Positions 6,988 to 13,921 of a stretch of DNA of 24,473 nucleotides are shown here, one piece after another. This DNA is from a virus. The translations under genes and the position numbers were made by a program. Positions within the stretch are counted from its first letter, which is position 1. Every line of letters starts with the position of its first letter. The stretch lies in IMG/VR virus record IMGVR_UViG_3300043772_001662, positions 1 to 24,473 of that record. One strand, given 5' to 3'. Below the pieces are notes generated by a model, which did no database searches, had not been told where the DNA came from, and saw only the letters and a program-made list of their open reading frames with translations.

Positions 6988-8886
6988 TTATTTCTTTAAA
7001 TTAATTACACCATTTTCAATAACATCATTAACCATTGATTTTTGCATATATTCTGTCCCTAAAGTGTGTTTCACTCCATTTTGGATAATATCATTAAACC
7101 TTTCATCACCATCTAACCAATCACCATCTTCAGTGTGTTTCACCCCATTTTGAATGGTATCTTTAACAGTGTTTTCTCGTGAAAGTTTAAGATCTATGGT
7201 GTTTTTCACCCCATTTTGGATTATTTCTTCAACTTGCCAATCAATATATTGTGTCATTGGGGAAATATTTCTCACCCCATTTTGAATGGTATCTTCAACT
7301 CCTGATTGAATCGATTCAGGCAAAAACAGGGTGTTTTTCACCCCATTTTGAATGGTATCTTCAACAAGCTTCTTATTTTCAAAAATCTTTGGACTGGTGT
7401 TTTTCACCCCATTTTTAATAGCATCTTCAACTTTATTATATTGTGCCCACCCAATCTCGATGTGTTTCACCCCATTTTGAATGGTATCTTCAACCGCACA
7501 ATCATTAAAGATGTCACCAATAACGGTGTGTTTAACTCCATTTTGAATGGTGTCTTTAACAACGCTGCTTCGTCGTAGACAAATATCCCCGATCTCTTTA
7601 ACCCCATTTTGAATGGTATCTTCAACTGAAGTGACTGTCAGTTTTGACAATGGAAAGGCGTACTTCACCCCATTTTGAATGGTATTTTCAACGCTTTTGG
7701 GACAATCTGTACTTGAACGATTGGTGCGTTTCACCCCATTTTGAATGGTATCTTCAACTGCCAATGGTCTAACCCCTTTATGTAATTCAGTTTCCTTCAC
7801 CCCATTTTGAATGGTATCTTTAACTCTCAACTTGTTCTTTTGTCCATTTTGGATGGTTTCTTTCACCCCATTTTGAATGATATCTTCAACATCATATTTA
7901 CAGTTTCCAACAGAACTGGAGATGTATTTTATCCCATTTTGAATGGCATCTTCAACCTCAAACGAATCTTCTTCCTCTATCATTCGGGTGTATTTCACCC
8001 CATTTTGAATAATATCTCCAACCAGTTCCGGATGAAGATGACCAACCGTAGATGTGCGTTTCACCCCATTTTGAATGGTGTCTTCAACTCTTTGGTGTTT
8101 CTTCCTGAAGTTCCTTCTGGTGCGTTTCACCCCATTTTGAATGGTGTCTTCAACTATCTGATGCAATGGATGATGATTTACCTTGATGTGTTTCACCCCA
8201 TTTTGAATGGTATCTTCAACTCGTGTTGCGTTCTCTTTCCCTATATCTGAGGTGAGTTTCACCCCATTTTGAATGGTATCTTCAACTGAATCGGGTTGTT
8301 CAGAATAGTAAGTAGAGGTGTATCTAACCCCATTTTGAATGGTGTCTTCAACTATAATGCTCAATGGTTCCAACGTACGATTGGTGTGTTTTACCCCATT
8401 TTGAATGGTATCTTCAACTACACTATTAATACGGATAATCGCTTTATTGGTGTGTTTCACCCCATTTTGAATGGTATCTTCAACACCCATGCACATCCAC
8501 GGATTACTTTCTTCGGTGTGTTTCACCCCATTTTGAATGGTATCTTCAACTCTTTTCTCAGCATTAGCATTTGTTATGCTGGTGTGTCTCACCCCATTTT
8601 GAATGGTATCTTCAACCACCTCAGGTTTAAGAAATCTTGACTCAAACCATTCGGTTATATATTCTTGATTTTCCATAAGATCTAAAGATATTCCCTTAAA
8701 TAAAGATTTAAATAAATTGTAGTTATACCACAATGTTTTTTCTTTAGTAAATTCAACCATCCATTTTAATTCTTCGGTATTAATTAACCAAAAAGATCCA
8801 TTATGGTTGTATATGTCCATGCCATTTGTGACATCATTAATGATCTCAAATAAACATTCTTTTCTTTTTATTTTTTTATAATCCAT
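6988..8886 (-). CDS. Repeat-array protein with 25 VEDTIQNGVKHT units and hypervariable inserts
   Basis: The protein has 632 residues. Residues 1-90 form a non-repetitive, Trp- and Tyr-rich domain (NHNGSFWLINTEELKWMVEF, then NQEYITEWFESRF). From residue 91 a 22-residue unit repeats: 12 conserved residues, consensus VEDTIQNGVKHT, then 10 residues that differ in every unit. There are 25 motifs; the last (VNDVIENGVI) leads into the C-terminal NLKK. Unit 18 has a 9-residue insert and unit 23 an 11-residue insert; the other 22 inserts have exactly 10. Motif position 11 varies (H, R, Y, N, E, L). No signal peptide, membrane segment or catalytic motif is seen. I do not recognise the function. Candidates are a binding or decoy protein with diversified surface loops, a multi-core peptide precursor, or an ORF carrying a nucleic-acid-level array. 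A T4-late-like TATAAATA lies 29 nt upstream. Confidence 0.85.
   Translation of the reverse strand: MDYKKIKRKECLFEIINDVTNGMDIYNHNGSFWLINTEELKWMVEFTKEKTLWYNYNLFKSLFKGISLDLMENQEYITEWFESRFLKPEVVEDTIQNGVRHTSITNANAEKRVEDTIQNGVKHTEESNPWMCMGVEDTIQNGVKHTNKAIIRINSVVEDTIQNGVKHTNRTLEPLSIIVEDTIQNGVRYTSTYYSEQPDSVEDTIQNGVKLTSDIGKENATRVEDTIQNGVKHIKVNHHPLHQIVEDTIQNGVKRTRRNFRKKHQRVEDTIQNGVKRTSTVGHLHPELVGDIIQNGVKYTRMIEEEDSFEVEDAIQNGIKYISSSVGNCKYDVEDIIQNGVKETIQNGQKNKLRVKDTIQNGVKETELHKGVRPLAVEDTIQNGVKRTNRSSTDCPKSVENTIQNGVKYAFPLSKLTVTSVEDTIQNGVKEIGDICLRRSSVVKDTIQNGVKHTVIGDIFNDCAVEDTIQNGVKHIEIGWAQYNKVEDAIKNGVKNTSPKIFENKKLVEDTIQNGVKNTLFLPESIQSGVEDTIQNGVRNISPMTQYIDWQVEEIIQNGVKNTIDLKLSRENTVKDTIQNGVKHTEDGDWLDGDERFNDIIQNGVKHTLGTEYMQKSMVNDVIENGVINLKK
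6997..8616 (-). repeat. Array of 25 x 36-bp repeats with 30-bp unique spacers (CRISPR-like geometry, in-frame)
   Basis: Minus-strand repeat starts are at 8616, 8550, 8484, 8418, 8352, 8286, 8220, 8154, 8088, 8022, 7956, 7890, 7824, 7758, 7692, 7626, 7560, 7494, 7431, 7365, 7299, 7233, 7167, 7098 and 7032. The period is 66 bp except 63 after 7494 and 69 after 7167. The repeat core GATACCATTCAAAATGGGG is almost invariant at the nucleotide level in the units from 8616 to about 7300, including third codon positions. The last four units diverge, ending with the highly diverged one at 7032. The core can fold as CCATT-CAA-AATGG, and the next bases as GGTG-AAA-CAC. Spacers share no obvious similarity, except that the spacer at 7825-7854 contains an offset, degraded repeat core. 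No cas gene is in the window. Confidence 0.9.
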
Positions 8887-8915
8887 TTTCTAATGTATTT
8901 GGGTAATATAAAACT

Positions 8916-8923
8916 TATTTATA
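8916..8923 (-). promoter_or_regulatory. T4-late-like TATAAATA element upstream of the repeat-array gene
   Basis: The minus strand reads TATAAATA (8923-8916), followed by AG, 29 nt before the ATG at 8886. In T4-type phages TATAAATA is the late promoter core with the transcript starting about 6-7 nt later, which here would leave a leader of roughly 20 nt. I found only this one copy in this orientation just upstream of a gene, so chance in AT-rich DNA cannot be excluded. Confidence 0.35.
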
Positions 8924-8943
8924 TTTCTTAAAGATACTAAAAA

Positions 8944-9687
8944 TTATTTGTATTTCCAAATAAAACCTTGTGACTTTTTATATCCTTTCCTTAAACAATT
9001 ATTTATTGCTTTGTAAGATAATTCTAATTCTTTTGAAGCAATTAAAGCATTCGTCCATTCTTTAATAAATTCATTGTCTAATGAAAATTGTAAAACAGGT
9101 TTAGATTTAGCGTGAGGTAATCCGGTTCGTTCTAAATATCTTTTATAATTATTATTTTTACCCTTTGCGGATTCACTCATTTTAGTTTTTGTTTCGGAGG
9201 TCTTTAATTTACCCTTCCAAAATTCACTCATCTTCTTTTTTGTTTCATCGGTAATTTTTTTACCAAGAGCTGATTGACTCATTTTCTTTTTTGACTCTTC
9301 ATTATGTTTCCTACCGTACCAAAATGGTTTTAATGTCCCATTCAAAACTAACTCATCATCTTTTGGTACTCTATAAACTTTACCATTTTCACCCATATAT
9401 TGTCCCAAACCAACAGTTTTAAAACCAACATCAGGAATATGGGCATTCCTGTTTAATTTATCGGAAATATGTTCAATGATTAACTCTCGTTCATATCTAA
9501 TACAATCTTCTCTATTAATAAAATCACATTTAATAATAGTTTTAATTAATTTTTTTTTATCTGTTTTCCAAGACCTCATAGACCCCATATAATAAACATC
9601 TTTAGTTGGTTCAACTTTAGATGTTCTACTACCAAAATAAAATTCTTTTGTTTTCGGTAATTCTAATTTATAAACATAATGATACAT
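8944..9687 (-). CDS. GIY-YIG homing endonuclease with NUMOD repeats
   Basis: This 247-residue protein is a free-standing GIY-YIG endonuclease. The nuclease domain shows YVYKL (4-8) and YFGSR (17-21) in place of GIY and YIG, with the acidic helix YERELIIEH (65-73) carrying the probable metal-binding Glu. Residues 125-178 hold three NUMOD3-type DNA-binding repeats (HNEESKKKMSQSALGKK and two similar copies). Residues 198-247 (VLQFSLDNEFIKEW through QGFIWKYK) are a NUMOD1-like helix-turn-helix module that also ends the HNH enzyme at 19497. Such enzymes cut genomes lacking their gene and spread by repair. A TATTTATA motif lies just upstream of the ATG. It does not visibly interrupt a neighbouring gene. 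Confidence 0.9.
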   Translation of the reverse strand: MYHYVYKLELPKTKEFYFGSRTSKVEPTKDVYYMGSMRSWKTDKKKLIKTIIKCDFINREDCIRYERELIIEHISDKLNRNAHIPDVGFKTVGLGQYMGENGKVYRVPKDDELVLNGTLKPFWYGRKHNEESKKKMSQSALGKKITDETKKKMSEFWKGKLKTSETKTKMSESAKGKNNNYKRYLERTGLPHAKSKPVLQFSLDNEFIKEWTNALIASKELELSYKAINNCLRKGYKKSQGFIWKYK

Positions 9688-9737
9688 ATCTTATAAATAT
9701 ATTACGACATCCAAAAGAAAAATTTAAATGTTATAAA

Positions 9738-10337
9738 TTATAATGATTTAGGATAATATAATAATGTTGGGTTTTTTTTTACAATATCTATATCAGGATA
9801 TACATTACTAAACTGCAAGACATCAAATCTATCGGTAATCAAATGATATCCGTTTTTGGTAGGGATTTCACTTATGATTTTATCTTTCCCAAAAGGAGCA
9901 CAACTGTCAATTGCAAGTTTAACCTTTAATAACTCTTTGTTGTCCTTACTATCAACATCAACAATCCACCTCTTCTCGTTGGTCTTTATTTGTCCAACAA
10001 CTGAGTCAAACAAACCTTTCTGAATGTGTTGTCCGTTTTTAATTCTTTCAGCCAAGGACATCATCATCTCCAATGAAACATCCTTATGGTTTTGTTTCTG
10101 AACGTGAATGTATGCACGAGCCTTAAACATCTCACAAAGTTGTTTAATCTCATCATATCGTTTCTCCAAGTATTCAATAGAATCAACACAATAAGTTTTG
10201 ATGGTACGAACTGATTGGTGGTTGTCTCTCTCACCTTCAGGTTGATCTTTCTTACGTTTGAATACATACAACATATAGAAATCACCATCGTCAGTGAAGT
10301 TAAGTAATGGTTTTATAAGTTCAATATTGTTAATCAT
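9738..10337 (-). CDS. Hypothetical phage protein, 199 residues
   Basis: No family was recognised with confidence. The protein has a beta strand DFYMLYVFKRKKD near the start, a long charged helix (SIEYLEKRYDEIKQLCEMF), then RWIVDVDSKD (about 123-132), TKNGYHLITDRFD and a C-terminal NPTLLYYPKS. The VDVDS acidic pair followed by a GYHLIT strand recalls the layout of primase-polymerase-like folds, where DxD binds metal and a later His strand follows. That resemblance is faint and should be treated as speculation. It has a 65-nt upstream region with a promoter-like element at 10365-10372. Confidence 0.75.
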   Translation of the reverse strand: MINNIELIKPLLNFTDDGDFYMLYVFKRKKDQPEGERDNHQSVRTIKTYCVDSIEYLEKRYDEIKQLCEMFKARAYIHVQKQNHKDVSLEMMMSLAERIKNGQHIQKGLFDSVVGQIKTNEKRWIVDVDSKDNKELLKVKLAIDSCAPFGKDKIISEIPTKNGYHLITDRFDVLQFSNVYPDIDIVKKNPTLLYYPKSL

Positions 10338-10364
10338 GTTTGTATTTCTATAAATAATATTTTA

Positions 10365-10372
10365 CAAATATA
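10365..10372 (-). promoter_or_regulatory. TATATTTG -7 element
   Basis: On the minus strand TATATTTG ends 27 nt before the ATG at 10337, which would give an ordinary short leader. A TATTTATA motif lies between it and the start codon. No -33 TTTG is found at the 20-nt spacing. Confidence 0.35.
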
Positions 10373-10402
10373 CAAATATTATCAGTACCAATCTAATTTA
10401 TT

Positions 10403-11533
10403 TTACACTTTTTTATATATCAATCTATAACCATCGTAAATTTTAACATTTAAGTCATTTACCGTATTTAGGTGTCTACCAGGTGAAAACCAATATTCAA
10501 AACCTTTTTTTATGTGACTTACTGAAGAATATATAAAATTATCACCATCGTAAAAAATAATACTTAACTCTCTATCAAAATCTATATTACTTGAAATGTA
10601 ATATCTATTTTCATCTAAATCTATTCTTGAGTTAAAAACATTATTTTGTAATGTTACAATTTCATTTGACAACTCACCTTTAGCCCCATGGAAAAATAAT
10701 ATGTCTCTTCTCTTTTCTTTACTAGGAACTCTAACATAAGATGTCACCTCTTTTTCATTCTCATAGTTTGATTCATAATATTCTTTAACATTATTAATAT
10801 CATCAATGTTCATCTGTAAAAATGGTAATCTTTTATCGTACTTGTATTTCCACAATAAAACATTCATAGTTGTCTCATCACTAAATGGATAGTAAAACTT
10901 AATTTCTTCAAGATCCAAATTAAATGCAAACTCGTTTAACCAGTCGTATTCTTTGAGGAATTGTTTACAATTTTTATTATAAACCATAACAGATGTAACT
11001 GAATAATGTGTTCTATTCTTTACCGGTATATGGTTCATTTTCATCAATGGATATTCCAAAATATTTGTTTCATCAAAACCCCCATTGTGGAATGGATTAC
11101 CTCTACCGTAATTTATTTGATACTCAAACAATCCCTGTTGGATTAACGGATAATCCTCAACCTGATCAAAATATTTAAATAGTTCTGATATATCACCTGT
11201 TGGTACCATATCAGAATCAATGTATATTGCCTGATCTAAATTAAGATGCTCTAACGTATGTAATACTACCTTACTTTTGAAGAACACTGACTTAAACATA
11301 TTCTTGTTGGATACATCGTTTTTGTTTCCAAGAAAATTCATATCATTTTCAATACTTAATGATTCAACAGGAACCGTGGTTAAGTTTGGTATTTCAGAAT
11401 TATATTTAAAATTAAGTGTGTATAAATAAAAATCTAAATTATTATGATATAGATTTAATGACTTAACTAAATTCAAAGAGTTATGTAAATAATTCTCAGT
11501 ACAATGAAGTATAATTGATATCCTATTTTCCAT
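10403..11533 (-). CDS. Glycosyltransferase, GT-A fold (GT8-like)
   Basis: This 376-residue protein has the layout of retaining GT-A enzymes. The nucleotide-binding N-terminal half ends in AIYIDSDMV (102-110), with the metal-binding DxD at D106-S-D108. The acceptor half contains HNGGF and the SVMVYNK strand, and the catalytic domain closes with LFFHGAKGE (about 280-288), where the His and Lys correspond to the C-terminal metal and phosphate ligands of GT8. Such enzymes transfer sugar from a nucleotide-sugar to a protein or glycan. The last 80 residues are beta-rich and may bind the acceptor. It is 3 nt from a methyltransferase gene. The target (virion protein, host surface glycan or DNA) is unknown. 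Confidence 0.83.
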   Translation of the reverse strand: MENRISIILHCTENYLHNSLNLVKSLNLYHNNLDFYLYTLNFKYNSEIPNLTTVPVESLSIENDMNFLGNKNDVSNKNMFKSVFFKSKVVLHTLEHLNLDQAIYIDSDMVPTGDISELFKYFDQVEDYPLIQQGLFEYQINYGRGNPFHNGGFDETNILEYPLMKMNHIPVKNRTHYSVTSVMVYNKNCKQFLKEYDWLNEFAFNLDLEEIKFYYPFSDETTMNVLLWKYKYDKRLPFLQMNIDDINNVKEYYESNYENEKEVTSYVRVPSKEKRRDILFFHGAKGELSNEIVTLQNNVFNSRIDLDENRYYISSNIDFDRELSIIFYDGDNFIYSSVSHIKKGFEYWFSPGRHLNTVNDLNVKIYDGYRLIYKKV

Positions 11534-11536
11534 AAA

Positions 11537-12154
11537 CTATTTTTTAATGAACCACCAACTGGCAAGAAACTCATCGGTTTTATTTACTTTATATCCGTTG
11601 TTAAGACAGAATTCATCCACTGCCGGGTTAACACCAAACATTCCTGTATATGTTGACTTCTCAGGTTGTCCATCAGGGAAAGTATATAAAGGTTGATCCT
11701 TTTCAATTTGACCCTCATAAAAATAATCAGATAAATAATCATGACCCATAATCAAACCACCCGACTTAACCTTAGGGTACCATAATCTAATATCTTCTTT
11801 AACTGCCTGATATGTGTGGTTAGCATCAATATACACAAAATCTAATGATTTATCCTCAATGAAATTACAAGCGTGTTCACCCTTCATTCTTAACATATAA
11901 GCACGATCTTCAAATCCCTTAATGTTATCCATAGCCTGAGAATATGCGTCAATGTGTTCTCTATGGTTTGAGACATCATCATACTCCTGATGAGGTAATT
12001 CTCTCCATACATCAACCATCAATAAGGTTCCACCCCAATTGTTTAATATTGTGTTCGCAAATTGCCCTTTGAAGGATCCTAATTCAACACCAATTCCATT
12101 TAAGTTATGAAACTTAATGAAATCACCAATCTGTTCTCTATTCGTAAAATTCAT
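11537..12154 (-). CDS. Class I SAM-dependent methyltransferase (Methyltransf_24-like)
   Basis: This 205-residue protein has the class I methyltransferase fold. Motif I is IGVELGSFKGQF (21-32), followed by an acidic strand end LLMVDVW (45-50). The FVYIDANHTYQAVKEDIRLW segment (about 105-124) and SGGLIMGHDY match the Methyltransf_24 type, which often acts on sugars or small molecules in glycan pathways. The intergenic gap to the glycosyltransferase is 3 nt, so the pair is probably translated together and may modify the same glycan. No DNA-recognition domain is present, which argues against a DNA methylase. Confidence 0.85.
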   Translation of the reverse strand: MNFTNREQIGDFIKFHNLNGIGVELGSFKGQFANTILNNWGGTLLMVDVWRELPHQEYDDVSNHREHIDAYSQAMDNIKGFEDRAYMLRMKGEHACNFIEDKSLDFVYIDANHTYQAVKEDIRLWYPKVKSGGLIMGHDYLSDYFYEGQIEKDQPLYTFPDGQPEKSTYTGMFGVNPAVDEFCLNNGYKVNKTDEFLASWWFIKK

Positions 12155-12182
12155 ATTCTATTACTTTCCATTTTATATAATT

Positions 12183-12422
12183 TCAAACTTCATTCTCTAA
12201 TTGTTTTTTTCTTAGTTCATCTCGTTTAAATTTCAATTCTAAATCTAAAGAAGATCTAACAGACCAAATTAAATTATGATCAACTTTATTACGACACATT
12301 TGACCCTCAAAATTAAGTATCAAACTTCTTACACCAAAAGTTTGTTCATATGTCTCACATGAATCAATTACTTTTCTTACCCATTTGTCTACGTCTCCGT
12401 AATGTTTACTTCTATTTTCCAT
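12183..12422 (-). CDS. Small helical hypothetical protein
   Basis: This 79-residue protein is predicted to be helical and basic at the C-terminus (KFKRDELRKKQLENEV). WVRKVIDSCETYEQTFGVRSLI resembles the start of several short phage proteins in which a W-V-x-K-V-I-D-S-C segment precedes a helix, but I cannot name the family. It lies 6 nt after the nucleotidyltransferase stop region and 28 nt before the methyltransferase start. Function unknown. Confidence 0.7.
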   Translation of the reverse strand: MENRSKHYGDVDKWVRKVIDSCETYEQTFGVRSLILNFEGQMCRNKVDHNLIWSVRSSLDLELKFKRDELRKKQLENEV

Positions 12423-12428
12423 AATTTA

Positions 12429-13163
12429 TTAAATTTCCATTGTGGGTTTTAACCACATTAATTTGTTTTCAAAAATATATCTCTTTAACGTTGGGTAATC
12501 GTTTAACATATCCAAAGTCAACATGGTGTCGTGTTTGAAACATTTCAACAACTCCTCACGGATTCTTTCAGAAGAAACAACCTTCATCTTTGTTTCGTAA
12601 TTGTAGTTGTTGATGTAGTAATCCAAGTGTTTCAAACTAAACCCTTTTGTGATTGCAAATCTAATTGCTCTTAAGACACGAAGTGGATCATCATCAAATG
12701 TTTGTTTTGTTGGTAGTGGTGTACTTAAAACCATCTTCCCTAAATCCTTCATTCCATCAAACAAATCTATAATCTCACCATCATCATCTTTTGCCATTGC
12801 GTTAACAGTGAAATCCCTACGTTCCAAATCATCTTTAAGGGTTCCTGGAACAACGATAGGTGTTCTTGTACCTTCCACATACCCAATCTCTTTACGAGCC
12901 ATTACAAAGTCTGCAACACCTTGATATTTGTGATCCTTAGGGAACTTAGCTCTAACAGTGAAACAATCAGGAGTTGAAAGAAATATCTCAAACTTTTCAT
13001 TAGTAAGGAATGTCTCCAAAATAACAAACATTTCATGAGCACTTTTGTACTTTTCCAATAACGTATCACTTGGAACCGCAACATAGTCAACGTCTTTAGA
13101 TTGAAGACCTAAGATCTCATCTCTAACTTTTCCACCTACCTCATAAATTTTAAATAAACTCAT
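12429..13163 (-). CDS. CCA-adding-type tRNA nucleotidyltransferase / poly(A) polymerase family
   Basis: With the start at 13163 (MSLFKIYEVGGKVRD) this is a 244-residue class II nucleotidyltransferase. GGKVRD (10-15) and the catalytic pair D24-V-D26 form the active site. LERRDFTVNAMA and DDPLRVLRAIRFA are the family's motifs for substrate and tRNA handling. Bacterial CCA-adding enzymes are usually 400 residues or more, so this short form lacks most of the C-terminal body and tail. The enzyme would restore the 3'-CCA of tRNAs or add nucleotides to RNA ends. The start is favoured because it lies 1 nt after the preceding stop. It fits the RNA-repair theme of the window. Confidence 0.9.
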   Translation of the reverse strand: MSLFKIYEVGGKVRDEILGLQSKDVDYVAVPSDTLLEKYKSAHEMFVILETFLTNEKFEIFLSTPDCFTVRAKFPKDHKYQGVADFVMARKEIGYVEGTRTPIVVPGTLKDDLERRDFTVNAMAKDDDGEIIDLFDGMKDLGKMVLSTPLPTKQTFDDDPLRVLRAIRFAITKGFSLKHLDYYINNYNYETKMKVVSSERIREELLKCFKHDTMLTLDMLNDYPTLKRYIFENKLMWLKPTMEI

Positions 13164-13164
13164 A

Positions 13165-13428
13165 TTACTTAGTTTCAATTATTGTGTACGTTCCTTCTAT
13201 CAAACCCAAAGACGATTCTTCCTGAAATGTATATGTTTGACAAGAGTCCTTTGATGTCATTGGTCTTGTTAAATACCAAAGCTGAGTTTCTTTCCAAGTA
13301 ATATTAACCAACTTTTGTCCTTTTGGTAATCTAAGGGTTCCATCCCCTCCAAAGTTTCTAACTCTTGAATTTTCTGTACAAGATGTTATCATAACACCCA
13401 TTAAAATTGCTAAAAAAACTTTTTTCAT
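13165..13428 (-). CDS. Small phage lipoprotein
   Basis: This 87-residue protein starts with a lipoprotein signal peptide: MKK, a hydrophobic stretch VFLAILMGVM and the lipobox-like ITSC with the acylated Cys at 17. The mature part is about 70 residues, with a Trp- and Tyr-containing beta region (ITWKETQLWYLTRPMTS) and a later ESSLGLIEGTYTI strand. It would be anchored in the inner or outer membrane. A second lipoprotein gene precedes it by 4 nt. Possible roles are superinfection exclusion or lysis (spanin-like), which is inference only. Confidence 0.8.
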   Translation of the reverse strand: MKKVFLAILMGVMITSCTENSRVRNFGGDGTLRLPKGQKLVNITWKETQLWYLTRPMTSKDSCQTYTFQEESSLGLIEGTYTIIETK

Positions 13429-13432
13429 TTTA

Positions 13433-13678
13433 CTATTTTTTATTTAAAGATTTGTTAATTAAAGTATATGGTGGACTAATTCTTACCTGAGACCCGTCAC
13501 TATTAAAGTAATATGCGGTATCACCATCAAAACTAATTGTGTCCGTTAACCATATCGCATCTCTCATTTGGTTTGAACCTGAAGTAGAAACATTAACTTT
13601 ACCGTGAATTTCATACTTATATTCTTTCATGGTACAGGAAGTTATACCCAATAACATAATAAACATTAATTTTTTCAT
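13433..13678 (-). CDS. Small phage lipoprotein
   Basis: This 81-residue protein has a short signal peptide, MKKLMFIMLLGITSC, with the lipobox LGITSC ending at Cys15. The mature part is beta-rich: YEIHGKVNVSTSGSNQ, WLTDTISFDGDTAYY, SDGSQVRISPPY. It lies 4 nt from the lipoprotein at 13165-13428 and shares its size and layout but not clear sequence similarity beyond the signal. The adjacency suggests that the two act together at the membrane. Confidence 0.8.
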   Translation of the reverse strand: MKKLMFIMLLGITSCTMKEYKYEIHGKVNVSTSGSNQMRDAIWLTDTISFDGDTAYYFNSDGSQVRISPPYTLINKSLNKK

Positions 13679-13683
13679 AAATT

Positions 13684-13908
13684 TTATTCTTTGATTTTTT
13701 CGTGTTTTTCTTTAAACTTATTAAACAACTCAATTAACTCATCAAAGGAATCAAACGACCATCTTTCTGTTTCAATTACAAAGAAGTCACCACCACCACC
13801 GTTATCAGTTTTGATTGTTAAGAATTGATCTTCCGTACTAAGGCAGTCCGAATCTTGCGCAAACGTGAGTTTAAACTCCTGACTCAATATTTCAGCTTTT
13901 TTCACCAT
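13684..13908 (-). CDS. Hypothetical phage protein
   Basis: This 74-residue protein reads as a small beta sheet (KLTFAQDSDCLSTEDQFLTI, then GGGGDFFVIETERWSFD) followed by a C-terminal helix FDELIELFNKFKEKHEKI. The glycine run 37-40 lies in a turn between strands. No motif links it to a known enzyme. A TATCTTTG promoter element lies 13 nt before the ATG. Confidence 0.75.
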   Translation of the reverse strand: MVKKAEILSQEFKLTFAQDSDCLSTEDQFLTIKTDNGGGGDFFVIETERWSFDSFDELIELFNKFKEKHEKIKE

Positions 13909-13921
13909 ATCTTATTTTTAT

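Noticed and set aside
6997-8616. Calling the 36/30 repeat array a genuine CRISPR locus
   Set aside because: It lies inside a continuous 632-codon ORF with frame-preserving spacer lengths, there is no cas gene or AT-rich non-coding leader next to it, and repeat variants occur in local blocks. I keep the resemblance as a hypothesis only.
6997-8616. Eleven-base match (TTTTGAATGGT) between the plus-strand repeat and the Streptococcus pyogenes type II CRISPR repeat as I remember it
   Set aside because: The match is offset by one position and the rest differs. A short match among many possible CRISPR repeats is expected by chance.
7306-8640. Plus-strand open frames across the array (7306-7578, 7807-8250, 8296-8640)
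   Set aside because: They arise because the repeat has no stop in that frame; they are broken by stops in inserts, whereas the minus frame is continuous.
6988-8886. Diversity-generating retroelement acting on the repeat inserts
   Set aside because: No reverse transcriptase gene and no template-repeat copy of an insert were seen in the window. It could still lie elsewhere in the genome.
8887-9737. Group I intron around the GIY-YIG gene
   Set aside because: The flanking sequence shows no split gene and there is too little flanking non-coding sequence for an intron core. The gene looks free-standing.
10064-10288. Second minus-strand frame inside the 9738-10337 gene
   Set aside because: It lies wholly within a gene with better protein features and has low-quality composition; the same applies to 12902-13090 and 23839-24024.
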